Source: Nitrosospira sp. Nsp2 (lineage in GTDB: Bacteria; Pseudomonadota; Gammaproteobacteria; Burkholderiales; Nitrosomonadaceae). From it: DNA of 64,000 bases. Positions within the stretch are counted from its first letter, which is position 1. Every line of letters begins with the position of its first letter. The DNA lies in NCBI RefSeq assembly GCF_003050965.1, contig NZ_QAOU01000004.1, positions 124,001 through 188,000 of the forward strand, written 5' to 3'. Positions 35,950-47,672 of the stretch are shown here, piece after piece. The notes beneath the pieces are model-generated. The model did no database searches. It saw only the letters and a program-made list of their open reading frames with translations, and was not told the DNA's origin. Made by a program: the position numbers and the translations under genes.

Positions 35950-36912
35950 TTGTTGCTGACCCGTTCGCTATTGCAGCTCCTGTCCCGCGGCGGTTCGCAG
36001 GGCCGCCTGTCCATACTGATCTATCATCGCGTGGCGGTTCAACCGGACCCGTTGTTTCCAGACGAATGCGATGCCCGGCGTTTCGATGCGCAGTTGAGGC
36101 AGCTTGCCACATGCTTCAACGTCATTCCGCTCTCGGATGCGGTGCGCGGCCTTAATCGGGGAAAACTGCCTCCCCGTGCGGCCTGCATTACATTTGACGA
36201 CGGGTATGCGGACAATGCGGAGGTCGCCTTGCCGATTCTGCAAAGGCACGGCTTATCCGCCACTTTTTTTGTAGCGGCAGGCTTCCTTGACGGCGGGCGG
36301 ATGTGGAACGACACAGTCATAGAGCTTGTGCGTCGCGCGCCTGGAGAGTCCCTCGATCTGAGTGAAATTGATCTTGGACGATTCGAGATTGGGAGCATTC
36401 CTCAACGCCGCGAGGCCATCGCCAATCTCATAGACAAACTGAAGTATTTGCCGATGGAATCGCGGCAGGTGAAAGTGGATGAAATGTGCGCGCTTATCCC
36501 GGCAGTTCCACCAGACAATCTCATGATGACGTCAAATCAGCTCAGGGCGCTGCATGCGTCCGGGATGGAAATCGGCGGACATACAGTGAATCACCCCATC
36601 CTGGCGCGTACGGAAGACAGCGTCGCCAGTGCGGAAATAGCGAATGGGAAGGAAATGCTGGAAGGCATCATCCGAAGTCCGGTGCGGATTTTCGCTTACC
36701 CAAACGGGAAGCCGGAGCGCGATTACATGCGTCAGCATCCGGAAATGGTGAAACACTTGGGTTTTGACGCGGCGGTTTCGACTGCTCACGGCACGGCGAC
36801 GCCGGGCAGCGACGTATACCAGTTGCCGCGGTTTACGCCGTGGGACCGGAGCGAACTGCGCTTCACCCTGCGAATGGCGCAAAATATGCTCACGGCCGTG
36901 GAAACGGCCTAG
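35950..36912 (+). CDS. polysaccharide deacetylase (NodB-type)
   Basis: A 320-residue protein with a carbohydrate esterase 4 domain: ILIYHRV near the N-terminus, TFDDGYADNAEVALPIL (catalytic Asp and metal Asp in DDGY), ATFFVAAGFLDG, and the metal His motif GGHTVNHP. It would remove N-acetyl groups from the polymer or its precursor. No clear signal peptide is seen, so it may be cytoplasmic or use another route. The start is a TTG: two adjacent TTG codons (35950, 35953) follow GGAGG at 35943-35947, and the second has the better spacing. It probably forms an operon with the following DUF3565-DUF1971 gene. Confidence 0.87.
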   Translation: MLLTRSLLQLLSRGGSQGRLSILIYHRVAVQPDPLFPDECDARRFDAQLRQLATCFNVIPLSDAVRGLNRGKLPPRAACITFDDGYADNAEVALPILQRHGLSATFFVAAGFLDGGRMWNDTVIELVRRAPGESLDLSEIDLGRFEIGSIPQRREAIANLIDKLKYLPMESRQVKVDEMCALIPAVPPDNLMMTSNQLRALHASGMEIGGHTVNHPILARTEDSVASAEIANGKEMLEGIIRSPVRIFAYPNGKPERDYMRQHPEMVKHLGFDAAVSTAHGTATPGSDVYQLPRFTPWDRSELRFTLRMAQNMLTAVETA

Positions 36913-36947
36913 GGGTTCCGACCAATTGCAACTGATGGGGTAATTCT

Positions 36948-37460
36948 ATGGAAAGACCGATTATAGCGTTTGGACATGATAGCGAAGGCGAGCCAATCGC
37001 GATTCTCAACTGCGGGCACCCGCAGCACGTGCGTCATAACCCGCCATTCATCAATCGTCCATGGGTTACATCGGAGGAAGGCCGTAACGGCATGATCGGG
37101 CAGATGCTCAACTGCATACGTTGCGATAAATTCGAGCTGCCGGGCAACTTTGTTCCTTACAAGCGGACCTCTGTCTTTACCGAAGAATCGCTTCCACTCG
37201 GCTTGAGAAAGGACCACTCAACCAAAACGGGGGTGTGGGGGAAGATCGTGGTGGAAGAGGGAAGGCTCCGCTATCGGGTAGGCCCGTTGGGCGTCGATGT
37301 GGAATTGTCGCCCGACAATGGCGGGATTGTCATACCAGAGGTACTGCACAGCGTGGAACCTCTTGGCCCGGTTCGGTTCTTCGTTGAGTTTTATCGAGCT
37401 CCCGATGAAGGCGCGCCTGTGTCAGCGGCTTCGCCGACATCGCCCGCCTCGCCAGTTTGA
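36948..37460 (+). CDS. DUF3565-DUF1971 (TehB/YeaR-like) fusion protein
   Basis: A 170-residue protein that appears to join two small domains. Residues 1-65 (RPIIAFGHDSEGEPIAILNCGH, HNPPFINRPWV, LNCIRCDKFELP) resemble DUF3565, with a CIRC-type cysteine pair and conserved His residues that could bind metal. Residues 66-155 (YKRTSVFTEESLPLGLRKDHSTK, WGKIVVEEGRLRY, ISPEVLHSVEP-like cupin end) resemble the DUF1971/YeaR-TehB small cupin domain. The tail APDEGAPVSAASPTSPASPV is low in complexity and overlaps the convergent gene by 70 bases. Function unknown; small cupins of this group are linked to stress or metal oxyanion responses in other bacteria. Confidence 0.75.
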   Translation: MERPIIAFGHDSEGEPIAILNCGHPQHVRHNPPFINRPWVTSEEGRNGMIGQMLNCIRCDKFELPGNFVPYKRTSVFTEESLPLGLRKDHSTKTGVWGKIVVEEGRLRYRVGPLGVDVELSPDNGGIVIPEVLHSVEPLGPVRFFVEFYRAPDEGAPVSAASPTSPASPV

Positions 37461-38422
37461 AGCTCATTTTGTCTGCTCGTTGCCTGAGGGCTAGCGCATT
37501 CATCGTCTTCCTCTTCCCCAACCACGCCGAGCAACGTTACGCTGTTCCAGGGATCCAGCCACGCATCTGACTTGGCAATCGCAACGGCAGAGCCCGGCCT
37601 TAAACTTGAGCTGACAACGGGTGCGTAACCATGTATGGGAAGAAAAGTTGCATGGAATGAATTGGTCCAGTTCGAGAGCCCCGCGGATGTCAGCCCGGCA
37701 TTGAGAGGGTGGAGCGCCTGACAGGAGTTAATGATCGGGTTTTGCTCGGACCCGGCATAATCGATATATCCATCGAGTTCGTCGCGCAGGAACGAGTCCG
37801 GATGGGTCCACCAGAAGGAGCCCTCGAACTCCCCATCCAGAAACGAGACAATTCCCAGCCCGTTGCCGTTTCCCGCCCAGTTTATTGCATTCACCGCATG
37901 ACCGAGGGCTCCATCCCAGCACTCGGGCGCGGTTATCGCGGGCACGCATCTGCCACCGCGGTTGGGGGCGTCCGGGTCAACCGGAACGCTCCCCGCGTCT
38001 CCACGGATGGCATGAAAATCAGCATCTGAAGTGGTGATGAAGGCTCGGCCGCCACGCGCCGCTTCTAGGGCTGTTTTATTGTCGAGAATGCCGCTGAAGT
38101 CGGGCCTGGCGGGTGGCCCATCGGGCGGACCGGTAAGGAAGGCTTCGCCGCTTTCGATAACCAGGACGTCAAACGCGGTAAAGTCCGGCGCAGGGTCCCC
38201 GGCGTGCCAGTACGTCAGGTTCCATCCCGACCCGTCGCTTTGAGGAAGGGTATGGACCATGCGGGATAGTTGTGAAATCTTTTGACGATACTCGGAACCG
38301 GCAGCAGCGTAGGTATACCACAGTACCTCCAGGGGGTCGGCGCGTGTCTGCGGACTCAAACCGAGCCCGGCAAGAAGCACAACAAGCACGGTCGGCCGGA
38401 TCAAAAATGGAGCGCTTTTCAT
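37391..38422 (-). CDS. secreted protein of unknown family
   Basis: A 343-residue protein with a good signal peptide (hydrophobic LIRPTVLVVLLAGLGL, cleavage near TRA-DP at 28-29). The mature part begins LEVLWYTYAAAGSEYRQKI; it has a Rossmann-like opening (FDVLVIESGEAFL) and GGRAFITTSDADFHAI, similar in feel to ThuA/glutamine-amidotransferase-like folds, but I do not recognise a family. Six Cys residues could form disulfides (CVPAITAPEC, NSCQALH). There is no PEP-CTERM tail. The last 36 residues are low complexity (GEAGDVGEAADTGAPS) and lie largely over the end of the convergent neighbour, perhaps because the original stop was lost. Confidence 0.6.
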   Translation of the reverse strand: MKSAPFLIRPTVLVVLLAGLGLSPQTRADPLEVLWYTYAAAGSEYRQKISQLSRMVHTLPQSDGSGWNLTYWHAGDPAPDFTAFDVLVIESGEAFLTGPPDGPPARPDFSGILDNKTALEAARGGRAFITTSDADFHAIRGDAGSVPVDPDAPNRGGRCVPAITAPECWDGALGHAVNAINWAGNGNGLGIVSFLDGEFEGSFWWTHPDSFLRDELDGYIDYAGSEQNPIINSCQALHPLNAGLTSAGLSNWTNSFHATFLPIHGYAPVVSSSLRPGSAVAIAKSDAWLDPWNSVTLLGVVGEEEDDECASPQATSRQNELQTGEAGDVGEAADTGAPSSGAR

Positions 38423-39018
38423 TCAATTCCTGTTCAAATCCAACTGCGTTAGAGTCGCGCAGTGCTATCGTAAAGCTGAGTGGCACCGACTGGCAGGAGG
38501 CTTGCTGATAGGGACAGTATAGAAAAATCACGACCTGAGTATTCAAACTTGGGCCTGAACCAATTTAAGGGACTGGCAAGCAGTGGGGATCGTTTTCTAT
38601 CTTTCCTGCTGGCGAATGTTTTTGCAGGGTAGGCGTTTGCCGAAGGCTGCAAACAGACGGCAAACAGACGGCAAATTCAGGCGGCGCTATTTCAACGTAA
38701 CGAGCATCGCCGACGGCCGCTGCCGGCTACATCTGATCCTGTTAAATCCCCGGCTGATATTACGCGAATTAGCGGCGTTCCCGGGGCACGGCGGCGACTT
38801 TTCATTGACTGATGTGCTCAGGCAGATTAGAATCCGCCTGTTTTAAAATGGCCGCGCCGGATTTAATGATTCAGTGAGGCATGAAAGAAGAACCGAACGC
38901 GGCACCGGCTGAGGAACGAAAACCAGGTCTTCCAAGAACAGACAAACGCACGTCTGCGAGCCCAATGTCACGCTAAGCAGTTGCTTTTCGACTGACGCTT
39001 TCCGACAGAAGCCAATAA
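38423..39018. other. intergenic region upstream of the atp operon
   Basis: 596 bases without a supportable gene. It contains a tandem direct repeat of AAACAGACGGC at 38651-38661 and 38662-38672, the atp promoter at 38805-38833, and CAGAC-n8-GTCTG at about 38940-38957. The leader from the promoter to atpI is some 180 bases. Confidence 0.6.
38805..38833 (+). promoter_or_regulatory. sigma-70 promoter of the atp operon
   Basis: TTGACT (38805-38810) and TAGAAT (38828-38833) are separated by exactly 17 bases, a near-consensus housekeeping promoter, placed about 185 bases before atpI. It is the best promoter match seen in the window and fits a constitutively strong operon. Confidence 0.65.
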
Positions 39019-40560
<1,542 letters not shown>

Positions 40561-40596
40561 TAGTTTAAGCACCCGGTACCTCATCAAAGGCTAGCG

Positions 40597-41067
40597 ATGA
40601 ATATTAACTTTACGCTTTTTTCCCAGGCAATGGCGTTCGCCGTCTTTATCTGGTTCACGGTCAAGTTCGTATGGCCGCCTTTGCTACGCGCGATAGAAAC
40701 CCGGCAGAAAACGATTGCCGATGGGCTGGCGGCAGGCGAGCGCGGCAAGCACGACCTGGAGTTGGCAAGTCATCGATCCGCAGATCTGGTGAGGGACGCG
40801 AAGCAGCGGGCAGCCGATATCATTGCCCAGGCGGAAAAGCGCGCCGCCGAGATTGTCGAGGAAGCGAAATCGTCCGCGAAAGACGAGGGTGATCGTATCC
40901 TCGTCGGCGCCAAGGCGGAGGTCGAACAGGAGGTGTTCCGCGCCAGGGAAAGCTTACGGCAGCAGGTGGCAGAGCTGGCGGTGGCCGGTGCCTCAAAAAT
41001 TCTACGGCGGGAAGTGGATGCAAACGCCCACGCGGATCTGCTTGCTTCCATCAAGGCAGAGCTGTAA
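40597..41067 (+). CDS. atpF: ATP synthase F0 subunit b
   Basis: The peripheral stalk subunit of 156 residues: one N-terminal span ([22 protein letters not shown]), then a long charged coiled coil rich in Ala, Glu, Lys and Arg, as in E. coli AtpF (156 residues). The C-terminal part ([28 protein letters not shown]) binds subunit delta. It is three bases from atpH. Confidence 0.96.
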   Translation: MNINFTLFSQAMAFAVFIWFTVKFVWPPLLRAIETRQKTIADGLAAGERGKHDLELASHRSADLVRDAKQRAADIIAQAEKRAAEIVEEAKSSAKDEGDRILVGAKAEVEQEVFRARESLRQQVAELAVAGASKILRREVDANAHADLLASIKAEL

Positions 41068-41070
41068 GCG

Positions 41071-41607
41071 ATGGCTGAAACTCGCACGATCGCCCGGCCC
41101 TATGCCGAAGCTGTTTTTAGACTGGGGAAGGCCAAGGATGAGCTTGCCGCTTGGTCGGATATGCTGCAACTCACTTCTGCAATAGTCGCGGATGAGCGAA
41201 TTCGCACGCTTATCGGTAATCCGAAGGTACCACCCAGACGGTTGGGCGAGCTGCTCCTCGGCATTTGCGGGGACAGGCTCAACGATGAAGGGCGCAATTT
41301 CATTTTACTGCTGGCTGAAAACGGGCGGGTCGAAATCTTGCCCGAAGTAAGCGAAATGTTCGAGCAGCTGAAGACACAGCACGAAGGCGTGCTGGGCGCC
41401 CAAATCCTTTCTGCGTTTCCCATGAACGATGCCCAGTTGGGTGATCTCGTGGCTCATCTCGAAAAAAAATTCAAGCGCAAAATAGAGGCCAAGGTTAGCG
41501 TCGACCCCGAACTGATAGGCGGGGTAAAAGTTGAAATCGGGGACGAAGTGCTCGATGCCTCCGTGCGGGGCAAACTGGAAGCCATGGCTGTTGCACTAAA
41601 AAGCTAG
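41071..41607 (+). CDS. atpH: ATP synthase F1 subunit delta
   Basis: A 178-residue subunit that links the stalk to F1. The N-terminal helical domain begins [13 protein letters not shown], and the C-terminal signature [29 protein letters not shown] is intact. Size and position between atpF and atpA are standard. Confidence 0.96.
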   Translation: MAETRTIARPYAEAVFRLGKAKDELAAWSDMLQLTSAIVADERIRTLIGNPKVPPRRLGELLLGICGDRLNDEGRNFILLLAENGRVEILPEVSEMFEQLKTQHEGVLGAQILSAFPMNDAQLGDLVAHLEKKFKRKIEAKVSVDPELIGGVKVEIGDEVLDASVRGKLEAMAVALKS

Positions 41608-41618
41608 GAGTTATTGAA

Positions 41619-43160
41619 ATGCATTTAAATCCATCCGAAATCAGTGAACTGATTAAAAGCAGAATCGCGGGGCTTGAGACTGCCGCTGAAGTCCGCACCC
41701 AGGGAACCATCGTGTCGGTCACCGACGGTATCGTTCGGGTTCATGGTCTTTCCGACGTGATGCAGGGCGAGATGCTTGAGTTTCCCGGCAATACATTCGG
41801 CCTGGCGCTTAACCTTGAGCGTGATTCCGTCGGCGCGGTTATTCTGGGGGAATATGAGCACATCACCGAGGGTGATACCGTCAAGTGCACGGGGCGCATT
41901 CTAGAAGTGCCGGTGGGTGAGGAATTGATAGGCCGCGTGGTAAACGCCCTGGGGCAGCCGATCGACGGCAAGGGCCCGATAAATACCTCGCGGTCTGAAC
42001 CCATCGAAAAAATTGCGCCGGGTGTGATCTGGCGTCAATCGGTGAACCAACCGGTGCAGACCGGCTTGAAATCCATTGATTCCATGGTTCCAGTCGGGAG
42101 GGGGCAGCGTGAACTGATTATTGGTGACCGTCAGACCGGCAAAACGGCCGTGGCGATAGACGCGATCATCAACCAGAAGGGCGAGAACATGACGTGCATC
42201 TACGTTGCGATCGGACAGAAGGCGTCGTCCATCAACAATGTGGTGCGCAAGCTCGAAGAGCACGGGGCGATGGAATATACGATCGTCGTGGCTGCCACCG
42301 CCTCTGAATCGGCGGCCATGCAATTTATTGCGCCTTATTCCGGCTGTACCATGGGAGAGTACTTTCGCGATTCCGGCCGCGACGCCCTCATCATTTATGA
42401 TGACCTGACCAAGCAGGCGTGGGCCTATCGCCAGATTTCGCTGTTGCTGCGCCGTCCGCCCGGACGGGAAGCGTATCCGGGCGACGTATTCTATCTTCAT
42501 TCGCGTCTACTGGAACGTGCCGCACGGGTTAGCGCGGCTTATGTGGAGAAAGCGACAAATGGAGAAGTAAAGGGCAAGACGGGTTCGCTTACGGCTCTAC
42601 CGATAATTGAAACACAAGCTGGCGACGTTACGGCGTTCGTGCCCACCAATGTCATTTCCATTACCGATGGCCAGATTTTTCTGGAAACCGACTTGTTCAA
42701 CGCCGGCATTCGCCCCGCCATCAACGCCGGTGTTTCGGTATCACGTGTGGGTGGCGCAGCACAGACAAAGGTTATCAAGAAGCTGGGCGGCGGTGTTCGT
42801 CTCGCGTTAGCTCAATATCGCGAACTCGCGGCGTTCGCGCAGTTTGCCTCTGATCTCGACGAAGCGACCCGCAGGCAGCTGGAACGCGGCAAGATGGTGA
42901 CGGAATTGATGAAACAGCCGCAATATGCCACTTTGAGCGTTTCTGAAATGGCGATCACGCTGTTTGCTGTCAACAAGGGGTATCTGGACGATGTGGAAGT
43001 AAAGCGCGCGCTGGCATTCGAGTCCGCGCTCAAAGGCTACATTCGCAGTAAGTACCCCGCGATCATCGATAAGATCGAAACCACGAAGGATCTCGACGCG
43101 GCGACCGAAAAGGAACTTGACGCCGCGATACAGGACTTCAAAAAGAACGGAACGTACTAA
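41619..43160 (+). CDS. atpA: ATP synthase F1 subunit alpha
   Basis: The non-catalytic nucleotide-binding subunit of 513 residues. P-loop [14 protein letters not shown], the [14 protein letters not shown] segment and the signature [17 protein letters not shown] (with the arginine finger in SRVGG) are all present. AGGAG precedes the ATG. There is no N-terminal extension, and all usual motifs are intact. Confidence 0.98.
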   Translation: MHLNPSEISELIKSRIAGLETAAEVRTQGTIVSVTDGIVRVHGLSDVMQGEMLEFPGNTFGLALNLERDSVGAVILGEYEHITEGDTVKCTGRILEVPVGEELIGRVVNALGQPIDGKGPINTSRSEPIEKIAPGVIWRQSVNQPVQTGLKSIDSMVPVGRGQRELIIGDRQTGKTAVAIDAIINQKGENMTCIYVAIGQKASSINNVVRKLEEHGAMEYTIVVAATASESAAMQFIAPYSGCTMGEYFRDSGRDALIIYDDLTKQAWAYRQISLLLRRPPGREAYPGDVFYLHSRLLERAARVSAAYVEKATNGEVKGKTGSLTALPIIETQAGDVTAFVPTNVISITDGQIFLETDLFNAGIRPAINAGVSVSRVGGAAQTKVIKKLGGGVRLALAQYRELAAFAQFASDLDEATRRQLERGKMVTELMKQPQYATLSVSEMAITLFAVNKGYLDDVEVKRALAFESALKGYIRSKYPAIIDKIETTKDLDAATEKELDAAIQDFKKNGTY

Positions 43161-43163
43161 CCG

Positions 43164-44045
43164 ATGGCCGGCAGCAGGGAAGTACGGAACAAGATCAAAA
43201 GCGTAAAAAATACGCAAAAGATCACGCGCGCCATGGAAATGGTGGCGGCATCGAAAATGCGCAAAGCGCAGGATCGCATGAAAAAAGCGCGTCCCTATGG
43301 CGACAAGATACGCAACGTGGCTGCACACATGAGCCGGGCCTACACTGAGTACCGCCATCCGTTTCTGATCGCCCGCGATACAGTGAAACGGATCGGCATT
43401 GTCGTTGTTACATCGGACAAGGGTCTCTGCGGCGGGCTTAACACAAATGTGCTGCGCATGGCTGTCAGTAAAATGAAGGCGTGGGAAGCAGAGGGCGAGC
43501 AGATCGAAGCGTGTTGCATTGGAAACAAGGGCTTCGGTTTCATGAATCGCTTTGGCGCCAATGTCATTTCGCACGTGATAGGCCTGGGCGATACGCCCGA
43601 CCTTGAGAAACTGATAGGAGCGGTGAAAGTCATACTGGATGGTTACACTCAGGATCGGTTCGATCGCGTGTACATGTTCTATACCCGCTTTATCAACACG
43701 ATGAAGCAGGAGCCCGTGATGGAGCAGTTGCTCCCGCTCTCCGACGAGCGGCTGAAAACGAGTGACGGCCCGACCGGCCAGCGCGGCCTGTGGGATTACA
43801 TTTACGAGCCTGAAGCAAAGCCGGTGATAGACGACATCATGGTGCGGTATGTGGAGGCGCTTATATACCAGGCCCTGACTGAAAATATGGCGTCGGAACA
43901 ATCGGCGAGAATGGTGGCGATGAAGGCCGCCTCGGATAATGCCGGAAACGTCATCAATGAATTGACGCTTATTTACAACAAATCCCGCCAGGCTGCCATT
44001 ACCAAGGAATTGTCTGAGATCGTTGGCGGCGCGGCAGCGGTTTAA
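43164..44045 (+). CDS. atpG: ATP synthase F1 subunit gamma
   Basis: The central rotor shaft, 293 residues. The N-terminal coiled coil ([28 protein letters not shown]), the DKGLCGGLN motif and the C-terminal [31 protein letters not shown] are all characteristic. It starts three bases after atpA. Confidence 0.98.
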   Translation: MAGSREVRNKIKSVKNTQKITRAMEMVAASKMRKAQDRMKKARPYGDKIRNVAAHMSRAYTEYRHPFLIARDTVKRIGIVVVTSDKGLCGGLNTNVLRMAVSKMKAWEAEGEQIEACCIGNKGFGFMNRFGANVISHVIGLGDTPDLEKLIGAVKVILDGYTQDRFDRVYMFYTRFINTMKQEPVMEQLLPLSDERLKTSDGPTGQRGLWDYIYEPEAKPVIDDIMVRYVEALIYQALTENMASEQSARMVAMKAASDNAGNVINELTLIYNKSRQAAITKELSEIVGGAAAV

Positions 44046-44054
44046 ATATTTTGA

Positions 44055-45455
<1,401 letters not shown>

Positions 45456-45501
45456 ACAAGATCATCCGGCTTGAGTAACAGCAAGCCGGCGATAATGATG
45501 A

Positions 45502-45933
45502 ATGGGAACTAAAATGGGCGTGTTTCACGTTGATATCGTCAGTGCGGAGGAGTCGATTTACTCCGGACCGGCTGAATTTCTGGTCGCGCCCGCCGAGGGC
45601 GGCGAAGTGGGCATCTACCCGCAGCACACGCCCATGTTGACACGTATCAAGCCGGGGTCTGTGCGTATCAAAGCGCCGTTGAAAGAAGAGGAACTGATTT
45701 ATGTTTCCGGCGGCATGCTCGAAATTCAACCGGATGTAGTGACAATTCTGGCCGATACTGCTGTGCGCGGAGCCAATCTGGATGAAGCAAAAGCGAGCGA
45801 AGCCAAGAAACGGGCGGAGGAAGCCATGAAAGACCGATCTTCCGCCATGGACTACGCGCGGGCTCAGGCGGAGCTGGCCGAAGCGATCGCGCAGCTGGCG
45901 GCGATTCAAAAACTGCGCAAACGCGGACATTAA
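45502..45933 (+). CDS. atpC: ATP synthase F1 subunit epsilon
   Basis: A 143-residue regulatory subunit. The N-terminal beta-sandwich has [29 protein letters not shown] and [19 protein letters not shown]; the C-terminal helical hairpin is rich in Ala, Glu and Lys. An in-frame ATG at 45514 with GGGA seven bases before is an equally good start and would remove four residues. Last gene of the operon, followed by a terminator. Confidence 0.95.
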   Translation: MGTKMGVFHVDIVSAEESIYSGPAEFLVAPAEGGEVGIYPQHTPMLTRIKPGSVRIKAPLKEEELIYVSGGMLEIQPDVVTILADTAVRGANLDEAKASEAKKRAEEAMKDRSSAMDYARAQAELAEAIAQLAAIQKLRKRGH

Positions 45934-45950
45934 CTATCCGCGTTCGGTAA

Positions 45951-45976
45951 AGGGCGGCCTCGACCGCCCTTTTTTA
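45951..45976 (+). terminator. rho-independent terminator of the atp operon
   Basis: AGGGCGG (45951-45957), a six-base loop, CCGCCCT (45964-45970), then a run of T. It is a classical strong terminator 17 bases after atpC. The remaining gap to glmU (to 46224) contains nothing else I can support. Confidence 0.9.
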
Positions 45977-46224
45977 TTGCTATGCCCTGATCGCTGAATG
46001 GCGTCTCGCATCGTAGATGGAATACTTGCAGCTGTGTCTCCTTCGCGAACGCCCAACATGCTGTCGCCTTGGCTTCGTGGTCCGCGATGTGATAAATTAT
46101 CGTTATCCAAGCCGCTGGTTTGAAGCTGTCAATGCTCTTGCTTCTTCCGGCAATTAGCGCGCCGCAGGCGCGCCTGCGACAAAAGAACGCCGCGGTCACG
46201 AATCTCTAATTAGCCCTCATTGAT

Positions 46225-47598
46225 GTGTCCAAACTGAATATCGTTATTCTTGCTGCCGGACTTGGCAAGCGCATGCATTCGGCGCTGCCTAAGGTGCTGC
46301 ATCCGCTGGCAGGTAAACCTCTCCTTGCGCATGTGCTCGGTGCGGCGCGGGCTTTATCTCCCCAGCAAATATGCGTGGTGTACGGTCATGGTGGGGAAGC
46401 TGTGCCGAAAGCAGTTGACGGTGAAGGTCTGATATGCGTGCGGCAGGAACCGCAATTGGGGACCGGGCATGCGTTAATGCAGGCGCTGCCACATCTCGAC
46501 GAGGAGGGGGCGACCCTTGTGTTATATGGGGACGTCCCGCTCACCAGCATTGAAACCCTGAAAAAACTCATTTCGACGGCAGCGGGAGAAACTTTCGCGC
46601 TGCTAACGGTGGAGCTCACCAACCCTTCCGGCTACGGGCGAATTGTGCGGAACGACAGGGGCGCGGTAATCGCCATTGTCGAGGAAAAAGATGCGACTGA
46701 ATCCCAGCGTAAAATCCGTGAGATAAACACCGGCATCATGGTAATTCCAAACCGGTACTTGCCCGGCTGGCTGCATAAGCTGGAAAACAATAACGCTCAG
46801 AAAGAGTATTACCTTACCGATGTGGTCGCAATGGCGGTAAGAGATGGCATAACGATAGAGGCAACGCAGCCGGCGCATGATTGGGAAACCACCGGCGTCA
46901 ACAGCAAAGCGCAACTTGCCGATCTTGAGCGCATCTACCAGGGGGAGTACGCGAGGAAATTACTGGAGCAGGGTGTGACCTTGGCCGATCCGTCTCGCAT
47001 CGATATTCGCGGTCAACTTTCGTGCGGCAGGGACGTAACGATAGACGTCGGCTGTATCTTCGAGGGTGATGTGCAGCTGGGCGACCGCGTGAGAGTGGGC
47101 GCTTACACAATACTGAAAGACGCCACGGTCGAAGCCGGGTCCGCGATCGCTCCCTTCAGTCTGATCGAAGCCGCTGAAATCGGCAAGGACTGCCGTATCG
47201 GTCCCTATGCCCGCATTCGACCCGGAACCCGGCTTGACGACGAGGTTCACATCGGCAACTTCGTTGAAGTCAAGAATAGCGCCATTGCAGCCGGCAGCAA
47301 GGCCAACCATCTGAGTTACATTGGCGATGCGGTGATTGGCAGGCGCGTAAATATCGGCGCGGGAACCATCACCTGCAACTATGATGGCGCGAATAAGCAT
47401 CAGACCATCATCGAAGACAATGTTTTTGTCGGTTCAGATACTCAACTGGTCGCGCCGGTCAAGGTCACGCAAGGCTCTACCATTGGCGCCGGCTCGACCA
47501 TCACCCGGGATACGCCGCCCGAGACCCTTACCCTGTCGCGCGCGAAGCAAATGAGCATTGAGGGATGGAAGCGCCCTGTGAAAAAACCGAAAAGCTAG
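46225..47598 (+). CDS. glmU: bifunctional GlcNAc-1-phosphate uridyltransferase / glucosamine-1-phosphate acetyltransferase
   Basis: Makes UDP-GlcNAc from glucosamine-1-phosphate, acetyl-CoA and UTP. It has 457 residues. The N-terminal pyrophosphorylase domain has [11 protein letters not shown] and YGDVPL; the C-terminal left-handed beta-helix has the hexapeptide repeats and catalytic region ([31 protein letters not shown]). It starts with GTG at 46225. Its place after atpC is common in betaproteobacteria and pseudomonads. UDP-GlcNAc feeds peptidoglycan, LPS and, in this window, the tviB/tviC pathway. Confidence 0.97.
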   Translation: MSKLNIVILAAGLGKRMHSALPKVLHPLAGKPLLAHVLGAARALSPQQICVVYGHGGEAVPKAVDGEGLICVRQEPQLGTGHALMQALPHLDEEGATLVLYGDVPLTSIETLKKLISTAAGETFALLTVELTNPSGYGRIVRNDRGAVIAIVEEKDATESQRKIREINTGIMVIPNRYLPGWLHKLENNNAQKEYYLTDVVAMAVRDGITIEATQPAHDWETTGVNSKAQLADLERIYQGEYARKLLEQGVTLADPSRIDIRGQLSCGRDVTIDVGCIFEGDVQLGDRVRVGAYTILKDATVEAGSAIAPFSLIEAAEIGKDCRIGPYARIRPGTRLDDEVHIGNFVEVKNSAIAAGSKANHLSYIGDAVIGRRVNIGAGTITCNYDGANKHQTIIEDNVFVGSDTQLVAPVKVTQGSTIGAGSTITRDTPPETLTLSRAKQMSIEGWKRPVKKPKS

Positions 47599-47640
47599 AA
47601 ATGCAGCGCAGGGCGGACAGCCTTTTAACCATCTTTGTAC

Positions 47641-47665
47641 TCCTCGCCGAACGGCGGGGAAGGAG
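47641..47665 (+). promoter_or_regulatory. hairpin abutting the glmS ribosome binding site
   Basis: TCCTCGCC (47641-47648) pairs with GGCGGGGA (47653-47660) around a GAAC loop, with one G-U pair. The ribosome binding site AGGAG (47661-47665) follows without a gap, and CTCC (47640-47643) could alternatively pair with its GGAG. The ATG is at 47673. Such a structure could control glmS translation, as leader structures do in enterobacteria through sRNAs. Confidence 0.4.
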
Positions 47666-47672
47666 CTAATTC

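Noticed and set aside
38651-38672. Tandem 11-base repeat as CRISPR or iteron start
   Set aside because: Only two adjacent copies, no spacers and no replication gene nearby.
42807-43901. 364-codon reverse frame across the atpA-atpG junction
   Set aside because: Antisense to two intact conserved genes; His/Arg-rich and without family features, produced by codon bias.
45930-46199. 89-codon reverse frame after atpC
   Set aside because: It runs through the atp terminator hairpin and has no family features.
47599-47672. glmS ribozyme or riboswitch
   Set aside because: The 74-base gap is too short for the ribozyme; only a simple hairpin is present.
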